Origin: Notospermus geniculatus
Lineage: Eukaryota; Nemertea; Pilidiophora; Heteronemertea; Lineidae
Length of the DNA: 64,000 bases
Assembly (NCBI GenBank): GCA_002633025.1
Contig: NMRB01000366.1
Span: 218,151 to 282,150, forward strand
Direction of reading: 5' to 3'
Within the stretch, counting starts at the first letter, position 1; each line of letters starts with the position of its first letter. Positions 1-14,300 of this stretch are shown piece by piece. The notes under the pieces were generated by a model. The model was given only the letters and a program-made list of their open reading frames with translations, was not told the origin of the DNA and did no database searches. The position numbers were made by a program, and so were the translations under genes.

Positions 1-379
1 ATAGAACCTCATGCGCATGCTCTTAACTCATTTCCGCCAGGGTCTGTGAGTGTCGGTCAGGGAGAATGGCACGCGCGGAAGGAGGCACTGTCAATCAGTA
101 CTCTTGCGTTTGGTTTGTTTTTTGAAGACTCTGGCCCCTACAACTGCCGGCACGCTCTAAATTGTTGTGACGAATGACTCCGAAGTTGAGAGTAGAAGTC
201 TTTTTTGACAAGATGAATGACGACGCGCGGCATCATTAGCTCACCTGGGGTGAGCTCTTGGTGGTACAGAGTCCGTCGTTGTCCGTTAGGAGGGCACGTT
301 TCGTAAACGATGAGGCTATTGATCTGAAACTTGGAACATACTCTACTTTCATCGATTTAAGACAGGTGTGAAAGTAACC

Positions 380-640
380 CAGGTCCTAGTAAGTAGGGTC
401 CGCGGGACCCTAACTCCTAGGATTCTAAGTCCTACGGACCCTAACTCTTAGGAATCTAAGTCCTACGGTCCTGGACAACTAGGAACTGTAGTCCAAGGAC
501 CAAGATTCCTAGGAACCATAGTCCTAGGACTGCACTTCCTTAGGAATAGAGGTCCAACATTTAGAAACAGTGGTCCCAGGCGGACTTCCGTTACGATAGA
601 AATCTAGGATCCCAAGTCCTACTCAAAATTAAAGAAAACT
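380..640. repeat. Short degenerate tandem repeat built on CCTAGGA/AAGTCCTA
   Basis: Variants of 'ctaggattctaagtcctac' and 'cctaggaac.gtagtccta' recur about every 30 bp. The core is itself nearly palindromic around CCTAGG. The block has no open reading frame of interest and looks like a decayed minisatellite. Confidence 0.55.
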
Positions 641-661
641 TCAGGGTTGATATACATCAGT

Positions 662-738
662 CTGCGAATGAAAAATATGCGCAGAATACTTTGAGTTATG
701 CACATGATGTACATTCTGCACATATTTTTCATTCGCAG
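662..738. repeat. Hairpin-forming inverted repeat, 26-bp arms
   Basis: The arm at 662-687 and the arm at 713-738 are reverse complements with one mismatch in 26 (they begin and end with CTGCGAATGAAAAATATG and its complement). The loop is 25 nt. It may be a small foldback element or the remnant of one. Confidence 0.75.
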
Positions 739-1482
739 TGAGGTGTTGCAATTTGAAAACTTGCGCCAAGCACGACATGATGAAAATGGGGCCGTGATTT
801 GGTCCCTGCGGGGATATAGTCATGACAAGATCACCCTCGGTAAAATGTCATGTAATAAAAGTGCATCGTTCACTTGCCCTTTCAGGCGTCGATACATCAG
901 GTCCTCCGTCGGACCCGCTTTCCTAGGAATGCAAGCCCGCCGGACCCNACGCAGGTTTGAACAAAGCTGACCCAGGTCAACATGAAATTACTCCCACGGC
1001 GTATCTGTTTGGCGACGTGTGGCCTGAGAATGATATACATGTACATTCTGTGCGATGAATGTAGGATAGGCTGAACTCAACTTAGGGTGACTCCAGCGGT
1101 GTAAATAGGTTAATAGTCGGCCTGGGTCAGCGTAACCAATGTCAGCTGCTTGGCTGTGGATATTACAAGGGCCGTTATACATGTATACGTGTAACTGATC
1201 TCGCCCAATATCGGCCCAATGTGGGCAATACGGGGACTCTGCCTGCCAAGATAGCCTATACTGGTCCTATGTTGGACCAATGCATGCCAATATAGGCCCT
1301 TGATGCCGGGATAAAACCTATATCGGCCCAATATATTTGGCCATCTGGGACATGTATACGTGTAACTGATCTCTAGTTAGGGTGAGGTGGGGAAGCTGAG
1401 GTACTTCAGCACTGTGTTGTGCGTGACACTACGAGACAATCTACGTGTAATGCCTGTCATCTTAAGGTGACTCAGAATGGCA

Positions 1483-1604
1483 TTCGCTGATTGGGCGCAT
1501 TTTCTCGTGCGCCAAGTACCCCAGCAAATCAGGCGGATTTCCTCAGGGGTTTGTCTGCGGTGACGAAGGGAGCGAGCAGTAAGAACGCCTGATATTCTCA
1601 GGAT
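1483..1604. mobile_element. Solo terminal fragment of the 616-bp MULE-like MITE family
   Basis: This stretch resembles the right end of the complete element at 11643-12258: both run from 'tgattgggcg' through 'tttcctcagg' / 'tgtcctcagg' to the terminus 'ttctcaggatg'. No matching left end was found nearby, so it is a truncated copy or a solo end. Confidence 0.55.
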
Positions 1605-1609
1605 GATAA

Positions 1610-2260
1610 AGTGTAGGTTGAACGGACTTCCATGATTTCCATAACTTCCATGATTTCCACAACTTCCATGACCTTGTGACCCACTTAAAGACCAGTGGAG
1701 CCAAGGTAGTCATGTTTGGTATCAAACTAAAGCTTATGAAGTGTATGTCAACTGACCTACTTCCATGACCTAGTAACCTACTTAAAGACCAATGGAGCCA
1801 AGGTAGTCATGTTTGGTATCAAACAAAAGGTAATGAAGTGTAGGTTTGAACTGCCCTACTTTCATGACCTAGTGACCTACTTAAAGACCAATGGAGCCAA
1901 GGTAGTCATGTTTGGTATCAAACTGAAGCTTATGAAGTGTAGGTTTGAACTGACCTATTTTTATGACCTAGTGACCTACTTAAAGACCAGTGGCGCCAAG
2001 GTAGTCATGTAGGGTATCAAATGAAAGCTAATGAAGTGTAGGTTTGAACTGACCTGCTTCCATGACCTAGTGACCTACTTAAAGACCAGTGGAGTCAAGG
2101 TAGTCATGTTTGGTATCAAACTCAAGCTGATGAAGTGTATGTTTGAACTGACCTACTTCCATGACCTTGTGACCTACTTATAGACCAGTGGAGCCAAGGG
2201 AGTCATGTTTGGTATCAAACTGAAGCTAATGAAATGGAGGTTTGAACTGACACATCTACT
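1610..2260. repeat. 99-bp minisatellite, about six and a half copies
   Basis: The marker string 'aaggtagtcatg' recurs at about 1703, 1800, 1899, 1998, 2097 and 2196, giving a 97-99 bp period. Each unit carries two or three TGACCT hexamers (nuclear-receptor half-site sequence), two of them spaced as a direct repeat with 2 bp between. Because 99 is divisible by three, one frame stays open for two units (1809-2012), but there is no sign of a real gene. Confidence 0.85.
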
Positions 2261-5200
2261 CCTATCGTGCATCAGTTGAACAGTTTCTTTCATACATCAT
2301 AAACATGTCAGCTAAGCGTCCAGGCCCATGGGCCTCTTGTTGTAGTTCGTCTTACTGCCGCTAGGTGGCTCCCTCTACGTCGGCAGTCAAATAGCGCATT
2401 TGAGATCCAATACCGTGTTCCTTTAAAAAAGAGCAGGTATTCCATGAAATTGTTGTGAAAACTGTCATGGAGGCGCCATGGACTCCCCATTGGTATCCCC
2501 ATAAAACTACTGCCATGGACTTGGCCTTTGCCAGGGAGCATTCTGGCAGGAAGCTCTTCCTTGAATTTCCAACAAATCTCATCTCCGAAGGTCAACCGAA
2601 GTCAAGCACGTGATTCATCAGCAAATAGAAACCTGACATAGAGATAGTGAAGTGTGTCCCTTGAGCAGATGGCCAGGGATTCCATATCAGGCTTACAATG
2701 AAGTTGATGCGACACTGCTCGAAGAGACAAGAGGGATGGACTAAAGGAATGAGAGGGAGAAGCTACGCTAGCTAAGACAAAATCGATGTTGTTGATGAAG
2801 GAATAATGCCATCATGATGCTTTAGAAACACTTATGTTTGGAGTCTACATGACACGTCACAGAAAAATGCTGAAATTTCCATGCCCGTATCGCAACATTA
2901 AGAAGAGGCTGACCGTAGGTTATCCAGATTTGGTGAGTGTGATTCATCGGCAATTGTTATATTGTGTTGATTGTTCGACACGATATACGCACGATTCTCA
3001 AGAGGTTGAGAACTACTTCAAATACTCCAATTTGATATGGAGATTGAATCAACATTGAAATTACCGAGATTTAATCGCAAGCTGTGACATCGTGGCGGTT
3101 GATGATGACATCATGCTTGAAGAATTTTGTGGATCAGTGAAGATTTTGTTGTCATAGGATGAATTTTGGTCGAATTATAGATGTTGATGTTAAAAGAGGA
3201 AGATACAGATTCAGTGACAATCTGAATCTCTTCGAGTAACCTCTGAGAGTTGAAAGCCATTTTGAACCAAATCCAAGACAGCAATGGTGTCCTACCCTCA
3301 CCTACTTTTTCCTCTCCCTGTCATTTTTGCTCGCTTGTAGAGTGATACTGATAGGGGTAAAAAAATTTATGGCATGCACAAGCAGGGGTCCAGACCCCGC
3401 GACCCTCTCTGGACACGCCCCTGATGCAGTTTTTGCACTCAGCTCAGGCATCTCATTCTTAGGAACCCACATTACAACCCTGACACAGTTAAATCATTCC
3501 TTGGTCTGTGAGAACCTAAAGCAATCGATTTGTTCCTCGAAGTTCCATACGTTTGATCGGGAAATCTTGTCACGAAGTCCACCTTTGATGTTCCACCATC
3601 AAAGTGATTGTGGCGTTTGATCTCATCTTTTGCATGCTGGGTGGCTTGTCGTGACGACCCTCTTCTTCTGGCATTGATAGTTGCGGAGCAGTGATGACAG
3701 GGGGAGGGGGTCCACCCTCTGTGGGAATCTTCTTTTGCGTGTCTGCAGTCTGAGTCAGTGTAAAGTTGGGTTTCTACAGTCTTCTACATGCGGTGAATGC
3801 GGTCTGTTGCATCTTTTGACAAGTGAATCGGAGTGAACGAATCGGTTATTTCTTCATAATGTATCCTTCCACCTTCTTGCCCCAAGCCTTTCCTCAAATT
3901 ATATCATGGCAGAAAAAAATTCATCTATACAAAAAGCTCCTGTGTTGGTGTGACTCGGTTGTTGACATTGAACTTGTTTCTTTAAAAAAAAGACTAACAG
4001 ATGCGATCGAGCTTATGAATGCTGCCTCAGTCCAATTAAGTGTTTTCCTGTGGCACAAACGCTTGATGTCAAGCGATCCAATCAAGTGGCAAGACATGGT
4101 GAGATGCCGGAAGAGCGGTAGTAACGAATGTACACCTCATTATCGCTGAGAGTAGTGATTTGAGCCACATTTGTCATATTATATCCGCCTCTTCAGTCAG
4201 GTAAATCAGAGATGGTGAAAGAATGTCATATGTACACTGCCGGCTAATGGCCATCAGTCGTACAGAGTGCAACTTCGTGAGTCAGATTCGACCCAGTGGA
4301 TGTCCAACCTTTTCTTTGTGGAAATATTACAAGTGCGGAACTGGACATATGCCTATTGAAGGACGAGCCGTAATTTTGCAGCTGTTTGAAAATAGCTTTG
4401 GAGATGTTGATGAAGTCAACGGAGTGGCCTTGCATCCGATGGAAAGTGAGCAGCGATGAACGAATCTGTAAGAGCGAAGGAATTTCTGCGTTCCCTATTC
4501 CAGATTGTTAGTAATAACACGCCAGTCTGTGCTGATGAAAAACTGATCATCATCACGAAATCATCACAACATCTGTGCTTCAGACTCATCTTTCATCGTC
4601 ATACTTCTCATCAAAAGTTTCGCGGAATGTTTGCCGAATGCGTAATAAGTCAAACGTAGACAAAAGAGCGAAGTTCCGCCTTTGCTGATCAGTTTTCAAG
4701 AGTTCGGTTTAATGTCATTGAGAGATAATTAAGATCTTCAAGTTTCAATTAGCACAAAAACTGCGTTGTTGGCTGAGATATGAGAGCTTTGATCACCACT
4801 CTGTCTGATCTTGTAAAATTCCTTGCCTTTGCATCTCGTGATATTCAGACAGACAGCAGACTGGTAGACTCCGAGCGGTCTTGCGTCAGAAGTAAGAACT
4901 TGACGAGACTGAGGTTGTGTAAAGAATGCAGGCTTGATCTAGCAAGTAGGCTACGCTACAACACCATTTAGTTCCAAGATTGTCCACTAGGGGGATCCTC
5001 TTGCTTTATCAATGGAAATTCAATTGACTCACAATACGATTCAATCGCATTTGATTCAAATTATTGAATGGGAAATTCCAAAACTTGACTCACTCATGCC
5101 AAGGGAACTAGAATAGATATTTCAAGTTCTCATCATTTATGAATGAGATGTCGCCTTTTAAATTGCAACATTGAGTTATTTCCACTTTACATGCAGCTGC

Positions 5201-5333
5201 CAAAGATTTTTTTCAGGAAGACGTTAAAAAGTGAACAATTATTTTGCTGGTGAATGCCGCTGACTGCATGGCAAGTGTGGCCCTAATCTCGCGGAATCTC
5301 TTGACTCCCAAACATTCTTTCTTGTCATTTCAG

Positions 5334-8300
5334 ATGTAGCAGGAGCTTGGCTTGATACTCTACTTGATGTGATAGATCTTCTTCCAAAAGACGTCATCAA
5401 AAAAGACGTAAGTATGGTAATCCACCCAATGTCATTCTGACAAAGTTGGACAGTAGGCTGTGGCAAAAAGGAATATCCAGTTCAAAGATTTATTATTTAT
5501 TCAGTAAGAGCGTTTGACCGAAGACATATGATTTCTTGTGTGTCTGTTCGGTTGTCAGATGTAGTTACATGTAGATTGTTTGCCATGCATATGAATATTT
5601 ATTCAGATTATCTCTCCCCCAATCCATTGGTCCACAAACATCTGAAAAATCAGGATTTAATGGCAATGATTTCTTGCCTCATGATTGGGTTAATGATCCC
5701 CTATTATTTGGTCAATTATGCGACGTCAATAGAGGTATTGACAAATCATATTTATATGCGGTTTGCTGGTTTATTTCATAATACTCAACTCAGTTGACAT
5801 TCTGGCTTCGGTGATTTGGCTGCTGAAGGCAAATGACACTGATTTGAAGATACCGTGTTATTGTCGGCAAGGGGCACTGAGGTGTAACTGATCATGAATC
5901 TCATGACAACGCTGGGTGAGGTTTGAAGGAGGGACCCAACCCATTATTGCCACAAGTTCCATTGAAGGTATCGGTACTATCACTACCATGTGAAGCTTAT
6001 TGATGACTGCAACTTCTCTCTTCTTTTAGGTCTTGGCCATCGCCGTGGCCAAAGGACAACTCTCCCAGTCAGTTCAGTCCAGACTTGCCTGCTGTAAAAT
6101 ACTTGGCAAAATTGCCACCAAGTTTGATCCTTTTGTGTAAGTATGCTGAACAAGAAACATTGGCTAATGTTTCCTCGTGAAATTATTGTTGGTAAAATTG
6201 ACATGCAGGAAGCTTTGGGATGTGATTGCTGACTTGCTATACTGGTAACGCAGCCTTGGACTGGAACAGTTCCATTCAGCAATTTGCAACAGGTTTTGTA
6301 GATTTGTCCCACTATGATGTACTGTTCAAGCCCTAGGCATTTGGATGGCTTCATCAAACCAAATCCCATGATACTGACTGGTGCCACTCATCCTGTTATT
6401 AGCGGCAGACACCTCTCAAAACACATTGTTTGACTATATTTCACCAATACTGTCAACTGGTAATCCCTTGCCAGTCGATGTTACTAAATTGCATGCACAA
6501 GCATGTCATCCATAAACCATGGTATTTGACATGGGATCAAAACACTGTTCCCAGACAGCAACAAACAAGCCATGCTGTTCTACCCATTATATCGCTGAAT
6601 CTCCGCGGGATCGAATCCTTTAGATGATGTACTTTTCATTTCCCTGTAGCTTTCACGAGTTTCTCTATACATGATTGCTACACTGGGGCTATAAATCTAG
6701 GTGATGTCGAAGTACGATGAGATAGTAGCATGCAATGAAGAGCTATTTGATGTGACTAGCCTTATTGTTAATGTTAGCTACTATCCATAACTCGGCATGC
6801 TTAGGATATCTAACATTCAGCCATTACTTGTGCAAATTTACCATGCTGGTGGTGATCCACGGCTCAATTTGCATTCTGTTTGCTATTTTGACACTCTGTA
6901 ATGCACCGACTGATATTTTTGGCTCGTCATTGGCAGCCAAGAGTTTTTGAGATGAATGAATGTGTGCGGTCTAATAATATTCCTACTTGCTGATGGAGGT
7001 GTTACAGAAATACCTCTCAAAACACATCTAGTATCTCAAGGCGAGTTCAGTTCCATTCCATGTCTGCTTGCCTCAAGTCCTATAATCACCTCAAGGCTTG
7101 CAAAAAAGCTCCTATTTGATACTAAATCTTGCGGCCTTTCTCTTTTGAGCAATTTGTCATGTCCCCCATCTTGTGGCGTGTTTAAATCTCGTTGGAGGGA
7201 TTCTCCATGGCTTTTAAAGTCAAATGGCACATGAGGTACAATGGCGTGTTCCCTTGTGATTACTTCTCCGATGGTAAATGGCAAATGTCGAAAATTGCCT
7301 GCCGCTGAATGTGTTAGTAAACATTTGTAATGGCTTTATTTGGATCAATAGCCGACTTTTAACATGGCCCATTGTGTTGTATGTATTTTCTATTTGACTG
7401 CGCATTCAACTTCAGAGAGGATGCTGGCTCTCTTGATACTGATTAATTGCGCCTTGGGTTAGTGTACTCTGTCCTGATGCAATTTGGTGTAGTGCAGTCA
7501 ATTTGCTGTTAAAAACTCATTTTGGAGGCTGGCAACAAGTTCTGATTGTTCACATTCTGGTTCAATGGAGATGTTCAATTCTCCTCTGAAAACCATCAAG
7601 TACTTTTTTCCGGTGTGAATAAAAGATAAATGTTTTGGTCTAAAATAGTTGCGTCCTGAGAGGCTTTGGTGGTGCTCTTGTGAAACTTGGACTTTTGTCG
7701 TAAGTTTTATTGCATTTCCAATCATTAACTTTATGTTTCTGATTCATTTTATTGTTGCGCCCTAATCTGGCTTCTGTGGAAGAAATGCTGGGCTGTCCAG
7801 ATGGCTTGGTCATGGCTATGTTACTGCACCATGTCATTCTGATGCCACGTCACCAAAACACTACCACCTCACCAAAAGACTACCACCTCAACAAGTTCTC
7901 GCTGTTTTATTTCAGTATTAAGAAAGAAATTCTTCCAGTTGTACAGTCCCTCTGTCAAGATGTTGACTACGAAGTGAGGGGGTGTATGTGTCGGCAGCTA
8001 GACCCTGTTGCTCGGGGATTAGGGTAAGTATCCTAGATTTAGGCTGCACTGCGTCATTCATTCTTGGAGCTAAAAATGACATTAGAGTTTGCCTTTCTTG
8101 TTTGTTCCTCACAATACCGGTACTTTGAGCTTAAGCTTTGGTAAAAGTGGAAATGCGAGTCTTGGAAACGTGCCACTGAGGTTGATTTTTCCGCCGGTGT
8201 CATAAATTACGTTCAGTTTATTTTTTCCCCGTCTGAGTAAGCCGCTCATTTCATTTCAGACTTGAAGCTACAAAAAGTGCAATATTACCAGAGTTGGTCG

Positions 8301-11300
8301 AGTTGACCAATGATGAGGAAAGCCATGTCAGACTCGCTGGACTGGAAACGGTCGTCAACATGATTAGTCTTCTTGATGACGGTAAGCAACATCTGGGCGG
8401 CTTCGAGGAATTAGATTTGATGGAAATTTCTATGACTGGATATTTTTGTGGAACAGTCATCAAGTGTCAAGTTCATATCAACTCCTGAAAGATCATCTTG
8501 AGCACTTTCTGATGCCTACCCATGTCAGGGGCTAGACAGAGCTTCATATGTAACTTCTGTGACATCAGCCCCTTTTACACTTGCCTAGTTGAAGTGTGCC
8601 GAGTTTGACCAGGACTGATCCTGCTTTGAAATTCAAGCTTTTGAATCCCCCATCTCCACCTCAGGAGAGCGCTTGAATTGCCCAGGAAATAAATTATAAC
8701 CAAGGTTCAGTGCGGACGGAACACTCAGCAGCTGGTTACCTTATCATGATGAAAATCGTTTAATAAATTTTGGTGTTATGGGGCTTCAACACTTACTCTT
8801 GGCATGTTACAGCAATAATACGTATGGACCACTGTGATAAACCCGTATACTGCGGTGAACCATGAAGTAGTAATAAAACTGGTATATCTACTATAGCCTA
8901 CTCTGGTTCGGCTTATATCCTCTGGATGAGTGAGGTAGTAATCAATACTTGCCTCCTTCAGCCTCCTCTCGCTGCTCCAGCCTTTCAGTGTTTATTGAAT
9001 CAAGGATGGCTGTAGCTAGCTTGATATTGGAATTTTTTTTCGCCGTAAATGTCTTCTAAGGCTTCGATTATGTCTTTTAACCATTGGATATTGGGTTTCT
9101 CGTGAACTTGTCCAGCGCAGCACCAGGTCCGAGCTGGCAGAATCTTCTCTGGGCAACCGGTATTTTTCCTAAGTTTGCATTGTGTTTTATATTGGGGGGT
9201 GAGTTTTGTGGAAAAAAATTGTCATGTATTTCTCAAAATCCCAACAAATGCTTTAAAACCCAAACAAAATGCCAGAGGAGACGACCTATTTAAGAGATAG
9301 TGCAGATACTGAGTTAGGTATATTCAACACCTAGTCAACAAAAAACAATCAGTTGCTGATTTCACAGGTGCACAGAGATGAGTTATTGAAATGCTGTGGC
9401 TTCTTTCTACCTAGTCTCGACTAAGAATAGCTACTGACATTTGAGGAGTTAATTTGTAGTCATCATCAGTTGAGGTTCCCCTTTGGTAAATGGATAGGAG
9501 TTGAATTCTGATGGATGTATTTCTCCTTCAGTTCAGACATGCTCTTTGAATAAAAAGATTGAGTGAATTAACACTCTGTTTCCCAGCACCTTGTCAGACT
9601 GAATATGGCCCGCTGAGTTCATGGCCCTGGAGTCTGAATATGATGGTGAAAGTAACTCATGAACAGTTCATTGGTCTGGCAATTATCTCCTGAGGGTGGC
9701 ACTACCATTGTGCCACTAGATGGCCTACATCAAAATGGACCCAAAATGTCCTTTTGGTTCAAAGATGAAAGTCGCAATGCCGGCATAAATATTGAACATG
9801 CCTCAGCTTGCTTGGGCCGACACAGCCTGTTCACAGTTGGAATGCTTGTAGCTCTTGAATCTGTTTCTGATTTGCCATTTGAAGTATCATCCTTGTTAAA
9901 AGCAGATGATTCGACTCTGACCTTGTCAATTTGTTTTTTTTCTCGTTGTAGGTACAAATAAAATATCCTCTTTGACGCTGACCTTGTCTATTTCTTTTCC
10001 TTCTCGTTGTAGGTACAAATGAAATATCCTCTTTGACACTAACCTTGTCTATTTCTTTTCCTTCCAGATACATGTACAAATACAATAGTTCCTCTTGTTT
10101 GTAAATTCTGCCAACAAGCAATGGAATTAGGGGACTCAACATTACCGGTTGTCGCTAAACAACTAGGAAAGTTGTGCCACGGACTTTCAGGTCAGTATAA
10201 TTATTGGAAAAAGTGTCTAAAATCAATTAATGCCCAAGGGAACAGCTTAGAAGTTAATGTAAATACATTAGATCGTTTCTTGGGCGATCGATTTGTCTGC
10301 TAGTTTTAATGAGCTGTTAATTCCCTACAGTTTTGGCAATTCTGTCGAAACAGGAAAAAGCTGCCAGTCTGTAGAAAGCTTGAAGTTTCTTTCAAAATGA
10401 GGTGTAATCCATGAAGGTTCACATTGAAATCTGACCCGGAGCTTTTGCATTGTTGTTGAAAGGAAATTAAATGCATGAACTGCTGACCAAGGGTCTGCAG
10501 TCTTTGCCTTTGTGGGTGAACTTGGCCTGTGAAAGCTAGTCATGGTCAAGTACCTGGCAGAGATATGAACTCTATAGGTAGAAAGGGGCCTATTGGGTAT
10601 TCATACCTTTTTTTCTGGCGTTTGTGACATGTGTTTGATAATTACCTTAATAGTTGTTTTACGTGCTGTGATGATATCATGTGATTCAATTAATTTTTTA
10701 TCAGTGTTCATATAAAATGCCGATTAATAGCTTGATGATTTTTAACAACCCGTTACGATCATATCAAAACGTGGAATAATCACCAGTGAATCTGTTTTAA
10801 ATGATTGAAGGCGCTAGACCATAAATTTCGAAGGCAAAAAATCTTGCATTATACAGTGAGCTCATAGAGCGTTCATCAGAAGTAATCATTTATGACTACT
10901 CATCACGCATCCCTGGCCGATCTTTCCTTCTGATATGACTTGTGTTACATCATGTAGAACCAGATCCGGGTTCAATAACTTGCCCCCAGTGTACCATATA
11001 TTACCAAATCACCCCTAACCTAAGCCTATTCATTCAAACAACTTTTTATTCGTCTCCTTGGCTGAGAACTTGCAGCTGCACTTCAAGATTTGGGGCCCAT
11101 TTTAGAAAGTGAGTTTAAGGTAATTACCTTTAAGCAAATTGAAAATGGAATGAATTAATGATACCATTAGCTTAGGTCACTTTATGAAACAGGCCCCTGA
11201 ACTGGAGGCAGTGGCTCTCTAATAAAAAAGGGGTTGTCGGGATGGCACATTGGAAACATCGGCAGCTGCCACCTGCTCTCTCCGACGCCAAATCTTCATC

Positions 11301-14300
11301 CTGTATTACTTATGTGACAATATTCAGTGTTACTAGTCTCCATAAAATATCATGGGGCAAATCTCTCGGCTATTGGTGGTTATGTGGGAAAACTTGGCAT
11401 TCATTGATCAACACTGTGAGTTGTTTACATCCAGTGGTAAACCTATGGTGGGAATGATTACATCGAGCCTTCTGACATCATGGAGTTTATTATTATGTGG
11501 GTATTATGCAGCCTATTCTCATGTGATCAATCAGTCAGTTGAGTGCCCGGCAACTCTGTACATGTTATGTATTGTATATATACATAGAGAAGAAGATGAG
11601 TTGATTAGCTTGGCTGACTTGTGCTGTGAGAATGAATGCTGGCATCCTGAGATCTCAGGTCATTTACGGTCGTACCCTCCCTAATGCCCTGAGGAAATCC
11701 ATCCCGTTTCGGTGGGGAAGACGGCTGTTCCCTCGTGTGTACTCGCCAATTGGTAATTCACGAATAATCCATGCACTGCAGTGGGGGAACGCCACTTGAT
11801 GTAACATACCAAACACCGCGCCTAGTGCCGCAACGTCTGCACACAGATCTGGTGTTACGAGTTAACGGGCACCAGGCAAATAGAACTGTATCTCATTCCA
11901 TAATTTATGCACGCTGTCGAATGACAGCTGCCCCAAACATATGAACTGGATCATACCTTCGTGTTTTGAACCTATTGATAGGTAGTCATTATGTACATAA
12001 TCCATGAGAACCACTTTGACGCGAAGTTAATTCAGGAATAGTCAAAAATTCAGCGAGTTTGGCGGGGAATCGAAGTGCGATTTGTCCCATCTTCACAACA
12101 CGAAGTGGAGGCCCAGCTCTAATGAATGACGTCATTGAATGAACGCGATGCTGATTGGGCGAAAGGATTTCTTTCGCCAGTCACCCCGCGAAATCGGGTG
12201 GATGTCCTCAGGGCATAGTGCGAGTGAGCGAGCGCGAAGCCCTGGGATTCTCAGGATGGAATGCTGGTAGTTTAAAGGGGATATGATGGTCGGTTGTCCG
12301 ATTGGTGCAGTATAAGATCAGCGCCAAACACCTTGTGAATTCAATTACAGTTAACCCTACCGAACATAATCAGATTTTCGCCAAATTTCCTGAATATGCT
12401 CAGTAAAGATGTACAGTATGTGTATGACTGGCAACAATAGTCTTAACAGAGGGCCTATGTTGCCAGTAAGCTGAACAGATGAAATAGAGGTATTTGTTGC
12501 AATCTTCTGCTGCTGAAGATTAAGAAATATTCAGGTCATAATATGTGTATGAAATTCATACATGGGCGACCAAGCACTGAAAACATTCCGAGTCTGGGCA
12601 GAATCCTGTCTGAACAACCAGTCATTGATTGAGGCAACAGACACCAGAACAATACGACTGATTACCATGGGGATTGAAATGAGTGTAAATGCATTTGGCA
12701 TCCGAAACAATTAAATAATTACTAACGTTAACGTAGAAGTAATTATTATGCTCCAGTCTCCACTTTCGCAATGATGGGGACGTTGAGGTTTTTCCAGACT
12801 CCTGCTGATGTCTGTGGGCTAAAATATCATGAACAAGTCATCACAAATCTTAGATAGTTTCAGGGTCTGCCTTCAGTATTGTATTGTACTGGGTTTTTTT
12901 CCATCAGGGCCAAAGCCAGAGCATTATTGGCCCTGGTACCTCAAGCTCCTCGTGTTCCTAACTTGGATGGGGTCTTTTACTTAACCCTGCCTTTGGTTAT
13001 TTGGACTTTCTGTGCCTTCAATTGAGAAATCATGCTTAGATAATGGTTATGTGCTTGAGTCTTAGAAACCGTCCTGTTGAACAATTTGCAGGAAGACCCT
13101 TGAAGTTCACTCCCTCTCTTCATTTCCCAGGTCTCTCGATCATTTAATCCTCCAGAATAAAGCACGAAGACCATTGCCGCTCTGGGAACCCTGCTTTGAC
13201 AACTAATTACTAACCCATACTGGCATATTTCTTGTGTCTCTTTTCAGTAAATTTAACTCAAGAACAACATAACTGGTTCATCGACTTCTACAAAAAGCTC
13301 TGTAAGTTAGGCCAACAAAAGAAGTCGAATAAAGACGACAACTCGCCTACGACCAAAGTTGCTGTAAGTTCTGCAAAAACACCGATCAGTCCTTCAACCA
13401 AAGTTCATGTGCCTGTTAGTACCTCTACCAAATCTGTCAGCTCTCTTTCCAAAGCCCCTGCTCCTATGCCTCCAAGGGCTCCTGTGAGTTCTCCGCCTCC
13501 AGTGCCAGTAAGTGATGTCTACGTGTGCCTCAAATTTGCTTTGGGACACGCCAGATTCTTGGCTTATAGTGCTGCCATCTCATGCCTATCAGCTGTACTA
13601 ATTTCACATGCCTTGGCACAAGACACTGCAGATCAATGGTGCCGGTAACTTCCCAATCTGTCGCACAAGCTGCAAAAATTGCACTCCTGGGAGGACATGA
13701 AGACCTCCTGATCTCTTGTAGAGGGGAAGAAAGAAACCAATAGAAGTGTAGTATTAATCAATAATGTAGCTGTCACCTTTTATAGAACTGTCACATTTAG
13801 TTGTTAACATGCACTTTTGAAATAAACTTCGCAGTATGGTTAACCCATTGTGTCGTGCACTTACTTCTGCATGGAATTCTTTCAATAAACTCATTGTATT
13901 CTACTTTAGTGTTTCTCCTTATCGTGCATTGACTTAAGATACTGTTTTGATGATATCTTGTGTTGTGCATTGACCTCAGGTACTGTTTTGATGATGCATT
14001 ATTTTGTTTATTGACACCAGATACTGTTTTCGATGATCCCCTTTATATTGTGTATTGACCTCAGATATTTTGGTGATATCTTGTGTTGTACACTGACCTC
14101 GGATACTGTTTTTATGATCCCTTTATATTGTGCATTGACCTCAGATACTGTTTTCATGATCCTTGTACGTATATTTACCGTACATGTATATTCTATTCAA
14201 ATGACCTCTTGTAATTGACTTCAGACAGTGTTCACATAATCAAGTATGCTCTCTGTTGCAGCTATACGAACAGTTGAGCATAACAGAATTATTCAAACAG

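Larger units (their letters stand above)
1..5333. other. Repeat-rich region before the first recognised exon
   Basis: No convincing exon was found in these 5.3 kb. PPP4R4 family members have roughly 150 residues upstream of the first exon found at 5334, so this stretch may be intron or 5' flank of that gene. It contains a short CCTAGGA-type tandem repeat (about 380-640), a hairpin (662-738), a partial transposon end (1483-1604) and a 99-bp minisatellite (about 1610-2260). A single N lies at 947. From 2.3 to 5.3 kb I see only short open frames without recognisable similarity. Confidence 0.5.

Noticed and set aside
1809-2012. 67-residue repetitive open frame
   Set aside because: It is the open phase of the 99-bp minisatellite; no gene signals.
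3823-4149. 108-residue plus-strand frame upstream of PPP4R4
   Set aside because: No match to the expected PPP4R4 N-terminal segments and no convincing splice borders.
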